Origin: Epiperipatus broadwayi
Lineage: Eukaryota; Onychophora; Udeonychophora; Euonychophora; Peripatidae
Reading direction: 5' to 3'
DNA length: 64,000 bases
Assembly: GCA_028023455.1 (NCBI GenBank)
Contig: JAQFVV010006221.1
Span: 7,237,011 to 7,301,010 of the forward strand
A model generated the notes under the pieces. That model searched no databases and was not told the DNA's origin. It saw only the letters and a list, made by a program, of their open reading frames with translations. Below are positions 40,011-50,437 of the stretch, piece by piece. Within the stretch, counting starts at the first letter, position 1; each line of letters starts with the position of its first letter. The translations under genes and the position numbers were made by a program.

Positions 40011-42102
40011 TATGGGATGAGTAGGCAATAGATAGGGATTTTATGCACAAGCCTTCTGGCATCCATTGATTACTCTGTCTTGCTTAGAGTGGCACTACTG
40101 TATGGAGAGAGTTTTGCCTATTATAATACCTAAATCTATTGTATACTTATTTACAAACCTATTAATAAACAGAAACATCCACATAACATTAAGTAAGAAA
40201 ATTTCACTCTCATTCAATCACCATTAATTTAATTCTGGAGATCCACCACTCAGTTCTCTCTTATTCATCTTATATTATAACTATTATTCAAACATAATAG
40301 AAAAAGAACTTTCAGAGATTCATATACTCATGCTAAAACATAGTATATTCTGCATCACATACATGGATGAATTCATGATTTTCCTTCAACAAAAAAAAAA
40401 AAAACAACTCTATACATTGTTAAGGCTACTAAATGAATATGCAAATACATAGACGAAGTTCAATTTTGACAAATAATGTGCTTTGCATATATATGTATAT
40501 AAATATAAACATTCCCAACAATTAATATTATGTAATACAGGAAATTATACTCAATCCAAAGCACAAGACAAAACTTTTTTTAGAGAAAAGAACAGACTGT
40601 CTTCTTTTTTTATTTCAACTTCTTTTATAGAGATTCAATCATATTTTTTTAAAGCTATATTTTAAATTGCTTTATATTATTTTAATTGACATGAAAATTT
40701 TCAATCTATACCTTATCAATAGCTAATTGAATAATGAAATAAGTAAATATAAATATCCTCAGTGATTTATATATATACACACATAGACCAAAGACTTCAC
40801 AAAAATATTTAAAGATAAACACACTATATACTTAGGTTTTTCATTCCACATAAGTTTTATGGCAATGCAAAAGGAGATATAATTCAAAGTGACAAACCCA
40901 ATATTATCAAAAGCATATTTCTTATCATACACCAAAATGTCAACACATTAAACAAACATTATACATTACAATCCAAAAAATTTCTTAAAATCATTAGCCA
41001 CACGAATTTACTCACTATATAGAAAACTTCTATGAACAGACAAAGTTACAAACGTACCCAAGTATCAAAGGATAACCTTTACACTCAATACATATATTTA
41101 GTACACAGAAAAAAGTTAAACTCCTGTCGACCATGAAAAAATTTCTACCTCACATTGAAATAATAATCACTGTAATACCAATAGATAAACCACTATCCCT
41201 ATACAAAATATTGGGCATCAATCATTGAGCCTATTACATCCATAAGCCTTAAAACAGAATTCTCTCAGAGAAAATGCATTTAATGGAAAAGTTACACCAA
41301 ATTATATCCAAATATGGTTGAAAGAAGCATCCCACCAGTGCTTGGGATTAATAAGAAACATGTCTTCTGGAAAGTTTAAGAACTGGATACTTGGATACTA
41401 ATACTACTTTGATTTTCTTATCAAATTGAACATAGGATATCTGACAACCTTATTGTTCTTCAAATGTGAAAGATATCATGATTATGATACTGATGCCATA
41501 TGTGGTCCTTGCCATAGAGAATAGTAGGAATGTCAATTTCTATTCCAACGCAGCAGTCTAGAATCTTCCAGAATCTAGATTAACACAATGCGTAGCAAAA
41601 AATAATACTTTTCACTCAGCATACAAACATTGTTAAATACAAACTTTGCAGAAATCTGCAGTATAACATGTATTCTCCATGCATTATGGTGTACAAGGCA
41701 CATTTTCTCTACAGTAACACTAGTAGAAGACACCCAAACACTTTTAAAAATAAATTTGAATTAATCAAAATAAGAGACAAAAAAATCTCCCCCCAAGATA
41801 TATGTAGCAACTTGGTCTCTCATAGTTTTTTCCAACCTCTAGTGATATATACTTATTCTTGATTTCATCATTATTACTAAATTATTTTTGGTATTTTTAC
41901 TATTTCCAAAAACACTTCTGTAATATCATTTTTTTTAAAAAAATATATATTCAATGTAAGTTCAATTTTGCATCCTGTTGAATTAAATATTAAAACAGGC
42001 AAAGCTCTCTATATGTATTGCCACTCAGTGCAAGCCAGAGTAATGAATGGATGCCAGAAAGTTTGTGCATAAAATCCCCATTTAGTGCCTACTCATCCAA
42101 TA

Positions 42103-42144
42103 TCCCCAGACTAGTTTCTGGATTGTGGCCTTCATCAGTGAGGA
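42103..42144 (-). ncRNA. Hammerhead ribozyme-like motif, left arm of copy 4
   Basis: On the minus strand: TCCTCA, CTGATGA, A, GGC-CACAA-TCC, A, GAAAC, TA, GTC, TGGGGA. The core boxes and stem I are intact and the triplet is the canonical GTC. Stem II is weakened to two pairs. Confidence 0.5.
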
Positions 42145-42223
42145 GCCTTGGATCTGAGAGCACTGCACCTAGATCTAGGCGCAGTCCTCTCTAATCTAGG
42201 TGCAGTGCTCTCAGATTCAGGGC

Positions 42224-42265
42224 TCCTCACTGACGAAGGTCACAAGCCAAAAACTAGTCTGGGGA
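42224..42265 (+). ncRNA. Hammerhead ribozyme-like motif, right arm of copy 4 (core mutated)
   Basis: The layout is the same, with CTGACGA, GGT-CACAA-GCC, GTC and stem I TCCTCA/TGGGGA. The GAAA box reads AAAA, which should abolish activity. Confidence 0.45.
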
Positions 42266-42439
42266 TATTGGATGAGTAGGCACTAGATTGAGATTTTATT
42301 CACAAGCCTTCTGGCATCCATTGATTACTCTGGCCTGCACTGAGTGGCAATATGTATAGAGAATTTCGCCTGCTTTAATAACAGTTAAGAGCGAGCATAA
42401 GAAATAGTGATCATGCGATGTTTATTGAATTAAATATGT

Positions 42440-43350
42440 ATGTCTGTAACTCCTTTTTCTTGAATAAAAATTCCATTGAAACATAAAGGAATATACTGTA
42501 CTTTTTTTTTCACTTTTAAATGTAAATTTGAAAGTGCATGAAGGAATACATTATTTTATTATACATAAAAACAAGGAAAAAGATTGACCATTTGATAGAA
42601 TTTTACTGAATGATAGCAAAAGACCCAAAGTATTAAAGACAAAATCGACAAGATAGAAAATTTTGTAATTACAGTAAATTGTATTACTTTGATTTTATTT
42701 AAATTACATCATTTTTTATTTAGTAAATATTCCCATTGTATGAAAAATAAGTAGCGAATTTGAGAATTTTCTATCTCAATTGATGTGAATGAATGACAAA
42801 TAATGTTCAAGCATCAAAGACAGAGGAACACAATTGACCACACTGGGGTTTTTAACCTTTGCTGACATAACAGACCATGCAAGTCCTGCATAAGTATTAA
42901 TCTTTGCTAACTAAAATAGTATTTTTTAAAAATAATAACATTTGTTGTTTCCGCTCAGGCAATGAATAGTTTATAGTAATATTAAATATATTTTAAAATT
43001 TATCCAGAAACATAATTGATAATAATTCATAATTTGTTACTAGGTCATGCCTTACATATCTATTCATAAGAGCAATGTTAAGAATTGTAAAAAATAAAAA
43101 AAATAATTTTATTCAAATAATTCTATTTTCATACAATGTTTGTTTTGGGTTGATTTCTTTTGAGATTATGTTCATTTAAATAGACATTATTGTTTGGATG
43201 TGTGTATGTATAATTTGTAATATTTTTGTTTATTTATAACAATAAATATAAAATATTAAATCACCATTCCAAATGTTAAGATCTTTTAGTAATGCCCTCT
43301 GTGAACTTTGAATTTATATGTTATAGACAATAAAAACCATCAAAAGAAAA
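42440..43350. other. AT-rich spacer
   Basis: No gene or repeat was recognised between copy 4 and the Penelope-like remnant. Confidence 0.5.
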
Positions 43351-43354
43351 AAAG

Positions 43355-43840
43355 ATTATTGGTACTGTAGTGTACCAATACATACCAAAAGTAATAGACA
43401 AATTAAGATAATTACTGCAATCAATATAACATCAGAACAGCTTTCCAGAATCATAACACACTATGAATAATTCTAACATCTACAAAGCCTCAACTTGAAA
43501 TGCTGAAAAGAAAAAAATAGCATCTATGAAATACCATGTGAATGTGAACAAATGTATATTGGTAAGACCAGTCATCCCACTGAAAAATGCTAGCAAGAAC
43601 ACAAACTGATGATTAGAAGAGATAAAACAAATGTGTCTAAGGTAGCAGCAGATCATGTATGTTCCAGTGGACATATGTTCAATTGGGAAAATACAAAAAT
43701 ATTGGATAAAAAAGCTACAAAGAAGAAAATTTAAAGAATCTGCTTATATGACAATGGCAAACAATCCTATAAGTCAACCTAGTATGACTACTCATAATGT
43801 ATGGAAACCACTAATCAATCAACTTTGCTCTTAGGAAAAA
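43355..43840 (+). pseudogene. Penelope-like element C-terminal GIY-YIG endonuclease remnant
   Basis: The plus strand reads GTVVYQYIPKVIDKLR near 43360-43405, corresponding to the IPYVKGxSExI linker after the RT of Penelope-like elements. At 43525-43569 is YEIPCECEQMYIGKT, the GIY-YIG core (YxIPCxCGxxYIGQT), followed by EHKLMIRR and VAADHVCSSGHMFNWENTKI (EHxxxxxH.DWENTKIL in the family). The catalytic-region order is right, but stops and shifts are present. Only the endonuclease end survives, and no RT is seen upstream. A tRNA-headed SINE starts about 60 bp downstream. Confidence 0.8.
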
Positions 43841-43899
43841 GTAGAGAAATCAGGAGGAATCTCATAGATAAGTATATGAAATTTCTGACTGTTGCCTTT

Positions 43900-44215
43900 G
43901 GCAGGATGGCTCGGTTGGTTAAAGTGTTACCTTAAAATACAATACTCAAGAATCTGAGGGTCCAAATTCGATTCCCATGCTGGTACTGTCACTGGTCAGG
44001 CCAGCAACACCTGAAGAAGGAATAATAATACCTCTCAAAACATCGTACATATACTAACTTGTGTGCTATTACTTAAAGTTGAATGTATTTGGAATATTTA
44101 AAATAAAATTAAATTTTTCTAAAAACATTCAATATTCATATTAGATGATGGAAATAGTTCAACATATAAATATAGCTAAAACATTATCATCACAACCCTT
44201 CAGTAAAACAGCTAA
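43900..44215 (+). mobile_element. tRNA-derived SINE with CCTGAAGAAG body
   Basis: The head GGCAGGATGGCTCGGTTGGT carries box A, and GGTCCAAATTCGATTCCC (43959-43976) carries box B with a short insertion. The body contains GCCAGCAACACCTGAAGAAG and AAAACATCGTACATATACTA. The 3' module (ATATTCATATTAGATGATGG, CATCATCACAACCCTTCAGT) recurs at 35.85 and 47.7 kb. Related copies lie in opposite orientations at 47.2-47.8 kb. Confidence 0.75.
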
Positions 44216-44469
44216 ACTTTATATTTATTCCCAAAGGGGGTTGCTAAAATATCTCATCATTCGGAAGGGTGATTTAATATTTTCTTTTGAATTTTCAGCT
44301 AACGGTATGCATTATGATATTTTCTTATAACAATAAGTATCCAAAATAAATTATTTAGAACTATATATAATGATTATTATATCTTGCTTACAATATCAAT
44401 AGATTTTGACGCATTATAAACAGATATATATATTTTAAAAACACTAACATTTGTTTTTGTTTTTTAAAG

Positions 44470-44642
44470 TCTGCTTTTGGATATGAACTGGAAATGTCTT
44501 TAGAAATAACCACTAGTGAACCTTCTTCTTCACTGACTATATCATCAAGTCAATTCCCCTCTTATAAGGATGATAATCAAGATTTGACTGCCCAAACCAG
44601 CTCCACAGAGAACAAATGTGTTTTGCCAGTCAATATTTCTGA
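44470..44642 (+). CDS. CCDC34: CCDC34-like gene, upstream coding exon
   Basis: This 173-bp exon follows a T-rich acceptor ending AAAG and stops at a GTAAGT donor (TCTGA|GTAAGT). It is open throughout and encodes 57 residues rich in Ser and Thr (SAFGYELEMSLEITTSEPSS...CVLPVNIS), ending with two bases, GA. Those two bases join the first base of the 49612 exon to make Asp without a frameshift. Human CCDC34 also has an acidic, disordered N-terminal region before its coiled coil, so a low-complexity exon fits. The Met codon at 44494 could be the start if this is the first coding exon; otherwise earlier exons lie upstream and I have not found them. The link to the next exon rests on matching splice phases. 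Confidence 0.6.
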
Positions 44643-44756
44643 GTAAGTTTTTTACTCCATTTTTTTTGTTTATTTTAATTAATTTTTTTAATTAGATATA
44701 TTGTAATTTTTATTATTATTTATAATGTGGATCTAAATATTGAATTGCCAAGACAA

Positions 44757-44866
44757 AATTTTTTTTCTTGTGTCATAGCATCATCCGGGAAGCGAACCCA
44801 CTAACCCGGAAAAACTGCTTGTAAGACAGCTGTGCTGACCATTCGACCACCAATGCTTGACAAAGC
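44757..44866 (-). mobile_element. tRNA-Gly(UCC)-derived SINE, copy 2, in the CCDC34-like intron
   Basis: On the minus strand: GCATTGGTGGTCGAATGGTC, a T-arm with GTGGGTTCGCTTCC, then GCTATGACAC and a short A-rich tail. The anticodon loop has mutated to CTTACAA. The same extra bases before the T-arm are present as in copy 1. Confidence 0.8.
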
Positions 44867-45236
44867 AAAAGAATGGCATACAATAACAAAAATCTGCTCT
44901 CAAAGATAAAATGTCTACTTAATTCCAATTCGAACTCAGAACTTAAAATGCACACATACTTTTATAATCTGATTTCCATAGACATAAAAAATATAATTAC
45001 AAAACTATGTAAATTGTATTTAATAATTATTGATAATTTTTTTGTCGTCTTAAGTCATTTTTAGTAAATAGCATTATGATTACATTATAGTGGAAATGTT
45101 GAGCAGCCAAATTTTACACTTTATATTTTAAGGAGAAAAGTTGATGAAATTTTCTGTTCATGGTTAAAGGTTTTAAATTGGAGCTTATTTTTTAATTAAA
45201 TATTATATAACCTATTCAGCAACTAACTAATTGATG

Positions 45237-45428
<192 letters not shown>

Positions 45429-45532
45429 GTTATTGTTGTTGCTGTTGCTGCTGCTCCTCCTATTACTACTACGATGACTACTATGACTACTACAACTACT
45501 ACTACCACTACCACTACTACAACAACAATAAC
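45429..45532. repeat. Graded trinucleotide tract following the (ATT)n run
   Basis: Period-3 repeats continue but the unit changes stepwise: GTT, GCT, CTC, CTA/CTACGATGA, CTACAA, CTACCA, then CAACAA. This looks like one array diverging by point mutation and local expansion. Confidence 0.9.
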
Positions 45533-45734
45533 ACAAATATGCTTAGAAGTGTTAAAGTTGGATATTTTTTATAACCATTTATAATTTGTGCTTAAAAAAG
45601 TGACATTAGAGAAGATAATTGAACCTATTTAATTTTGAATTTTTTTAATAGAATAACAATTGCATTGATACCAATGAAACAACTCAGGCTCTCTTTCTGT
45701 ATTACTTTTAACTAGTAAATCTATTTCTGCTACT

Positions 45735-46065
45735 TCAGTTCTGCCACTTAGTGTAAGTTTGAGTAATCAATAGATGCTGAAAAGTAGTGCTAACCAGTGC
45801 TGCTCTATCCATATCCTCATATTTAATTTTTAGTTATGGCTTTCATAGTAAGGAGTTTGGGATCTGGATCTAATGCATCTGGATTTTTGGATCTAATGCC
45901 GTTTCTCTCTAGTAACCATAATTTATTATTTTTTATTATCAAACTATCAGCCTGAAATTCAAAAACATCTTATTGTTTTGAATCGAAGCTATCTTGCTTG
46001 CTTTTATAAAAGCCATAAACTAGAAACTAGGCTGGAGACATGAATAGGTTACGCTGATTGTTTTC
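45735..46065. repeat. Palindromic repeat family, copy 5 (degenerate)
   Basis: Diverged arms can be recognised: TGCCACTTAGTGTAAGTTTG with AATCAATAGATGCTGA on the left and AAAAGCCATAAACTAGAAAC on the right. The hammerhead core is decayed in both arms. Confidence 0.55.
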
Positions 46066-46099
46066 TTGAAAGCATACCTATGTGTCATCATATAAAGGT

Positions 46100-47210
46100 G
46101 GCTATGACATTTCAATTTGAAATGCTATAGTTGTTTCAAATTGGAGATTCATCTGATGGAAAGATGTTGGATAACTTAAGTCAGGATTGCCTAATTTGGT
46201 ATATGCTGAATTTGTCTGATTGAAGATATCACAGTATTTATTTAATTGGTGGCATATGGTATTTATCTTATGATAGTGATGTAGTCTTATTAAATTGTAG
46301 ATATTTTCTACAATTTGAAAATGATATTAATATGTCATTGTGCTGTCTCTTGGGTGTTTTAAGTTTATATGATAGCAAAAATGTGCTCAGTTGATGTATT
46401 GCTTTGATCACACATTAAAGTATATACACATTGCTGATAATATTGGATCGTGTTTCCCCCATGAGATTGTCCAATAGAGGGCATGCTCACTACATAATGG
46501 GAGTCTGTTGCTATAAACATATATATAGAAATATTCATTAATTAAAGTTCAACAAAAAATGTTATAGCTTTCTTGATAGTGAGAACTGTGTGTGGACAGT
46601 AATGAAGTCTATAGAAAAATAACTACATGCTTAAATAATTAATAATTGATAACAGAGATATTGATGTTTAACTGCTTGGAGATGCCGAATAAGAAAAGCT
46701 TAACAATGAAATTGTCTTTAGCATGATTTTACTATCTTTGTCATGATATTATAATGAGATAGCAATGAATGATAGTAATATCAAAATTTAAACTAATAAT
46801 AAAATATCAGTTGTTGGTAAAATTAAATCTTCGGGTATCTTAAAACTAGAAATGAGTATCATTGATGGTGCCAATCTCAAATGACATGCTACTATATTCA
46901 ATAAATAATGGATAAAATATATTCTCTGTTGCATTTTTGGTACATTCATTTGTGTATAGTGTGAGAGACATGTGACTACATTAGAGGTGCAAAAGCAATA
47001 CTTCCTGATATACAATCGGTGTATGTTTTTAAAATTATTCTAGATATATAAGGTTGACTTAGTGAATATATACCATATTTGAGAAACAAATATTTTACTA
47101 TATCTAATTTTCTTCCACCTGATATAATACATAAATATGATTCAGCAAAACATCCTCCCTATATTGTAAATGCTTAAAATGAAATACTCTATTAGGAAAA
47201 TGAGGTATAT
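46100..47210. other. Intronic AT-rich stretch
   Basis: This lies within the inferred intron of the CCDC34-like gene. I see no motif; the frame at 46788-47015 minus has no family resemblance. Confidence 0.5.
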
Positions 47211-47214
47211 TTGA

Positions 47215-47800
47215 ATATTTCCATCATCTATGAGTGAATGTTGAATGTATAGAAAATTTTAAACTTTATTTAAACTTTCCAAATACAAACAACTTGTTAG
47301 TAATAACACACAAATAGACAACACAGGTTAGTAATTACACAATGTTTTGAGTAGTATTATTTTCCACTCTTCTTCAGGTGTCACTGGCCTATATGCACAG
47401 CGACAATATTCACTTAGAAGTTGAACCTGCATCTTTTGATTCTTGAATATTGAATTTAAGCAAATGCTCTACCAGCTCAGTTGGTAAAGTGTTTGCCTTA
47501 AATTCGATATTCAATAATCTAAAGGTGCGAGCTCAACTTCTAAGCAAATATTGCTGCTGTGCATATAGGCCAGCAACACCTGAAGAAGAGTGGAGAATAA
47601 TACTACTCAAAACATTGTGTAATTACTAACCTGCATTGTCTAATTGTGTGTTATTACTAACAGTTGTTTGTATTTGAAAAAAAAATTAAATAAAGTTTAA
47701 AATTTTCTATACATTCACTCATAGATGATAGAAATAGTCCAACATATCACATCTAATAATATACCATCATCACAAACCTTCAGACAAATACTCTATTAGG
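47215..47800. repeat. Head-to-head pair of CCTGAAGAAG-type SINEs
   Basis: A minus-strand copy (about 47215-47460) and a plus-strand copy (about 47466-47800) meet at their tRNA-like heads. The plus head has CCAGCTCAGTTGGTAAAGTG, a clear box A. Both bodies carry the conserved ACCTGAAGAAGAGTGG and AAAACATTGTGTAATTACTA blocks. The 3' modules (CACTCATAGATGATAGAAAT) lie at the outer ends, making a palindrome of about 590 bp. Confidence 0.8.
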
Positions 47801-47849
47801 AAGATTTGTAAATCAATAATAGAGTGTTAGTAGGAAGAAATTTAGGTAA

Positions 47850-48900
47850 ATAATAATATAGATAAATTGAATCTACATAGATGAGCACAGAGAGTATTAA
47901 TTTGATTTTTCCATGACAAACATTGATACCAAGATAAAGATATTCCTCAACAAAATCAACAGTATTACAAGTACAATTATTATCATAGTATTGTCACAGT
48001 TTGATCATTAGTGGCTGCCAATATCTCTATAATCCAAATATAATTGCTTTTTATAATAGGTAAGATATACTAGATGATCTCTAGATAATTCAGATGCCAC
48101 AAGTATTAGTCATCAGCAGATGCATATGAAGTTGAATATAGAGGTAATACAAAAATATCATTTAAATATATTACAAGCAATAAAAGATCTAATACTGATC
48201 CCTATGGAACTTCTATATTAAATAAAAAATATTACTAACAATATCATCATTATTAACATTTGCTTTCAATCTTGGTAAATAATAATCCAATTCTTTATAG
48301 AACCATAAATTACATAAAAACCTAATCTAATATAAAGTATATTTTGTCAAATACAATCAAATGTTTTAGTAAGATCAAAGTATATGCCAATGAATATATT
48401 GGGTGCTTTCTAAAGATTTAGCAATGAAACATACATGTGATGTGATGTGATGTATTATGGCTTCTCTTTAAACGAAGTCAAGAATATCTCAGCAATTATG
48501 CCCAGATAAACATGTTAGCCACTTTATTATTAACTGTGCACATCATGCCTGTGCTGGTAAGAAATCAAATTATTTATCATAGACTGTTATGAATACATGA
48601 ATAATGTAACTATCTAGATTTAAAGCCAATTCGAGCAATTTAGAAAAACAGAATAATCACTATAGATTTGTAATTCGAAAGCAATGTTTTGCCTCCTTTT
48701 TTAAAAATTGTAATAATACTATATTTCAATATCTTAGGAAAACATCCCCCAGAAAATGGTAAATTAGTTAAATATTCTAATATTGGAATAAAATATGAAT
48801 AATAGCGTTTAAAAATAAAAGCTGTGCCTAAATCATGCTCCACAGAGCTAAAAGTTTCGTAAAGCAAAAATTAAGTTTACATTTTTATCATCAGAAACAA
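47850..48900 (-). pseudogene. CR1/Jockey-like reverse transcriptase remnant
   Basis: On the minus strand, at about 48790-48640, FPKILKYSIITIFKKGGKTL then SNYKSI matches the RT entry motif (ITPVFKKGDKT...SNYRPISLL). DLTKTFDCI at 48378-48352 is motif A (DLSKAFDCV). NIEVP*GSVLD at about 48220-48181 is motif B (GVPQGSVLGP) with the glutamine codon turned to stop, followed by LNDIF. SYASADD at 48127-48109 is the YADD box with Tyr shifted out. Order and spacing are right for one RT domain. It lies inside the intron of the CCDC34-like gene, antisense to it, and is dead. Confidence 0.8.
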
Positions 48901-49611
48901 TCTTCCCTCAGTTAGATCATTTATTATATTCCTATTAGGATTAGGATTACTTTGAACATGATTAGAATCGTGTTGGCTGGTAAAATGGGGATTAGAAGCA
49001 TCAACAACAAATTAAAAAATTATCTATAACATTGATCAATTCATTATTAATGAGACAGATGTTTTAAATTTGTCTTTTTTCAATAGAGAAGTAATTATTT
49101 TCCACATTAAGTCATCATCTTTATAATATAAGCATTTAAGGTACTAATCTCCTAGCTTAATTCACTTGTTCAATTGAATGAGATGTTATATTACTGCTAC
49201 TTCTTAGAATCTTTGACTGCCTTAGTGCAAAGCAGGTAAATTAATTACTATAATTATTTAGTATAAATGTATAATATGCTAAATCGCAATGGATTTTACA
49301 CATAATAGTTTATAGATGCTCGCTTACTTCTAGAAATGAGTAAGCGTTATATTATTGCCAATTTTTTATGCACATTGAAATAAATATAATTATTTATCAA
49401 ATTAGCAATTAAAGCTGTATTTTGAAATTAATTACATTTATTAATTAAATTGATACTAACTTAGTAGTTTTAAGTTTATAAACTAATATTTTTGTTTTAC
49501 ATATTAACTTATATTTTCATTTCTATATATATATTATAAAAAAATATGTATTCTCCTGCACACAAACATATATATTATATTCTAATATATAGTTATTATG
49601 TTATATTTTAG
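48900..49611. other. End of intron before the main CCDC34-like exon
   Basis: AT-rich sequence with no coding motif. It ends in a T-rich stretch and the acceptor TATATTTTAG at 49602-49611. Confidence 0.5.
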
Positions 49612-50171
49612 TAAATCTGATGTTACTAATCACTCTTCTAGCAGTCACTCTGTCCATTCCCGTAGTAGTGTACCCCCTTCATATACAGCTTGGCAAAAAT
49701 GGCTTATTAAAAAAATTGAAGAAGACAAAGAAAAACAAAGGAAAAAGAAAACCTTAAAAAAGCATGACAGTGAACAACTTTTTAAGAAAGAGCAACAAAA
49801 TCGGGAAAAACAAACACAAATTAATAAAGTTATTGACACATGGATTAAAGAAAAAACTGCTGCAGAAAAACTAAAAAATAATTTAATAAAGAAACAAAAA
49901 GAAGAATTTGAAAAACAACAAAAAGAAAAGAAGCAAGAACAGCTATTACAAGCAGAAAATAAATTCAGAGAATGGAATTTGAAAAAGATTAATTTAAAAC
50001 GAGAAACTGTAAAAAAGTCAAATGAGATGCTGATGCAAAGAGAAAAAAATCATAGTGAACAAAAAATTAAAAATGAGGAAGCATTAAAAAAATGGAATGA
50101 AAACTTAAGGCAACGTGCCAAGCCTTTAACACAACCATTCGATTATTTAAAAGCCAGCAGATCATCTGAAG
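49612..50171 (+). CDS. CCDC34: CCDC34-like gene, main coiled-coil exon
   Basis: This 560-bp exon lies between acceptor TTTTAG and donor GAAG|GTAAG. It encodes about 187 residues. A Ser-rich start (SSSSHSVHSRSS) leads into PSYTAWQKWLIKKIEEDKEK, then a long Lys/Glu/Gln-rich helix. Trp recurs at regular intervals (AWQKWL, DTWIKEK, REWNLKK, KKWNENL), and the exon ends near RAKPLTQPFDYLKA. Human CCDC34 has the same plan: an LTPWEEWF start, repeated K-x-W coiled-coil segments, then a WLENAKHKPRP...YGYANGKL tail. The function is poorly known; the human protein is linked to sperm flagella and cilia. The reading starts by splicing, not at the Met in 49598, which lies in the acceptor. It is the best-supported gene in the window. 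Confidence 0.85.
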
Positions 50172-50437
50172 GTAAGACTATTATTATTGATATTCTAATA
50201 TGATCATTATTCATTATTAGTTTTATTAAAACAGAATATGGTTTGAACCAATGAGATAATAAAATCAATTGTGCAAAAGATGTGACAAACTGTAACTAGT
50301 AATGATCAGATGTTATTTCTTAATTGGAATAAAGTACTGCTTTAGGCAAATAATTTAATATGTATTAATAATATTTTACTCTCTGTAACTTTAAACTTAA
50401 AATTATGCCCACTACTCTTACAAATTTTACTTCTACT

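Larger units (their letters stand above)
39421..40124. mobile_element. Palindromic repeat family, copy 3 (two arms, two hammerhead-like motifs)
   Basis: This 704-bp element is nearly a perfect long palindrome inserted in an older RT pseudogene. Flanking 13-bp direct repeats AATACCTAAATCT at 39408-39420 and 40125-40137 are identical and mark the insertion. The left end has an extra terminus of about 55 bp (AACATCACATGATCACTATA...), while the right arm stops at GTTTTGCCTATTATA. Both arms carry the conserved GCAGTGCTCTCAGATCCAAG, GGTGGCTGCTGGAGG and GTGGCACTACTGTATGGAG blocks or their complements. There is no ORF. It is non-autonomous; the source of its replication proteins is unknown. Confidence 0.9.
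39080..41860 (+). pseudogene. Non-LTR reverse transcriptase remnant split by a palindromic insertion
   Basis: From about 39150 the plus strand reads VIKLLKRVIKEKIEPYI, like the RT fingers, and LDVKTAFN at 39348-39371 is a decayed motif A (LDVKKAFD). The reading is interrupted by the palindromic element at 39421-40124. It resumes with GDPPLSSLLFILY at 40237-40275, motif B, and YMDEFMIF at 40360-40383, the YADD-box equivalent. NEYANT*TKFNFDK near 40440 matches the region after the box. Downstream C-rich pieces up to about 41850 resemble the zinc-knuckle-like tail. Catalytic residues are altered and stops are common, so this is a fossil. It resembles the remnant at 10.4-11.6 kb. Confidence 0.7.
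41991..42424. mobile_element. Palindromic repeat family, copy 4
   Basis: This 434-bp palindrome is flanked by the identical 13-bp repeat TTGAATTAAATAT at 41978-41990 and 42425-42437. The left end begins TAAAACAGGC. The right end carries the extended terminus, ending GTGATCATGCGATGTTTA, so the long end lies on the opposite side from copy 3. The two arms meet near 42180 at CACCTAGATCTAGGCGCAGT. Both arms carry hammerhead-like segments (minus 42103-42144, plus 42224-42265). Confidence 0.9.

Noticed and set aside
43480-43674. Minus-strand frame of 64 codons
   Set aside because: Shadow of the Penelope-like endonuclease remnant on the plus strand.
49645-49839. Minus-strand frame of 64 codons
   Set aside because: Shadow of the CCDC34-like coiled-coil exon.
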